Shown: positions 5,906-6,143 of the stretch, in pieces
How the letters are laid out: every line of letters starts with the position of its first letter
How positions within the stretch are numbered: the first letter of the stretch is position 1
Assembly (NCBI GenBank): GCA_030696465.1
Contig: JAUYSE010000115.1
Span: forward strand, 1 to 6,143
From: Legionellaceae bacterium
GTDB taxonomy: Bacteria; Pseudomonadota; Gammaproteobacteria; Legionellales; Legionellaceae
Direction: 5' to 3'
DNA length: 6,143 nt
Notes under the pieces: generated by a model
Databases searched by the model: none
What the model was told of the DNA's origin: nothing
Seen by the model: only the letters and a program-made list of their open reading frames with translations
Made by a program: the position numbers and the translations under genes

Positions 5906-6065
5906 TACACCCAGTATTTTCGAATCTAAGAATGAGCCTAAAATAGTGCCGAAGTCATCTTTATTTCGGGCTCATCTTGAATTGTCGGCCCTGCTGTTGC
6001 TTCATGAATTCCCGCCTAATTATATTAGTGGTACCAAGGCTTATCGAATAAAGGGCTTTCGTAAA
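5879..6065. repeat. 187-bp segment bounded by 13-bp inverted repeats
   Basis: TTTACGAAAGCCC at 5879-5891 and its exact reverse complement GGGCTTTCGTAAA at 6053-6065 bracket the segment. An internal stem, ATGAGCC (5932-5938) with GGCTCAT (5969-5975), lies within. The segment has no convincing gene. It looks like a MITE-sized repeat unit, but I find no direct target repeats at its borders and the motif also belongs to the larger inverted repeat at 6040-6143. Confidence 0.4.
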
Positions 6066-6143
6066 CACGCATAAAGTCATCCTGACGCTCTCACGGCGCG
6101 TCCTTGCGCCGTGAAGGTTTACGAAAGCCCTTTATTCGAAAAG
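6040..6143. repeat. 104-bp element with 27-bp inverted repeats and an inner hairpin
   Basis: The left arm 6040-6066 and right arm 6117-6143 are inverted copies matching at 26 of 27 positions; both contain CGAATAAAGGGCTTTCG or its complement. The 50-base core holds a second perfect stem, TCACGGCGC (6091-6099) with GCGCCGTGA (6106-6114), around a 6-base loop. The sequence stops exactly at the end of the right arm, so the repeat may be longer. It could be a miniature transposable element, a REP-like sequence or a strong two-way transcription barrier. There is no coding content. Confidence 0.65.

Noticed and set aside
5879..6143. CRISPR array, because a short motif occurs three times
   Set aside because: The copies alternate in orientation, are unevenly spaced and extend into inverted arms; there are no regular spacers.

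Overview
The window looks like a small contig from a gammaproteobacterium of the order Legionellales (Legionella, Coxiella, Aquicella or Berkiella type). The main reason is a four-helix membrane protein of the DotE/IcmC-DotV family, a part of the Dot/Icm type IVB secretion system. AT-rich intergenic DNA and a metazoan-type class I aldolase fit this. The genus cannot be fixed by eye.

Layout. Positions 1-124 are the end of an IS50/Tn5-type insertion sequence: the first 21 codons of its transposase on the minus strand and a 19-bp terminal repeat matching 16 of 19 positions of the Tn5 outside end. A hairpin repeat follows. Positions 193-2005 are a minus-strand pair, an FAD/NAD(P)H reductase followed 10 bases later by class I fructose-bisphosphate aldolase. 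The Dot protein (2073-2591) diverges from this pair across a 67-bp gap. A DUF3579 gene (2598-2891, minus) converges on it. Positions 3063-4288 are cbpA-cbpM (minus), a DnaJ-like co-chaperone and its specific inhibitor, 2 bases apart and followed by a second palindromic repeat. Positions 4315-4669 hold gene debris: an ISAs1-type transposase relic with two in-frame stops and a possible short minus-strand peptide. A DUF389 membrane protein fills 4670-5800 (minus). The last 343 bases have no convincing gene but carry a strong-looking promoter for the DUF389 gene, three copies of a 13-bp motif in alternating orientation, and a 104-bp inverted repeat that stops exactly at the window edge.

How the parts relate. 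The reductase and aldolase are probably co-transcribed, but I see no shared pathway. CbpA and CbpM form a known regulatory pair acting with DnaK. The Dot protein stands apart from other dot/icm genes, as I recall for Legionella dotV. The contig seems to end in repeats on both sides, an IS at the left and a long inverted repeat at the right, which is a common reason for an assembly to break. I see no convincing new multi-gene system; the most useful leads are the solitary Dot gene, the Tn5-like IS end and the right-end repeat cluster.
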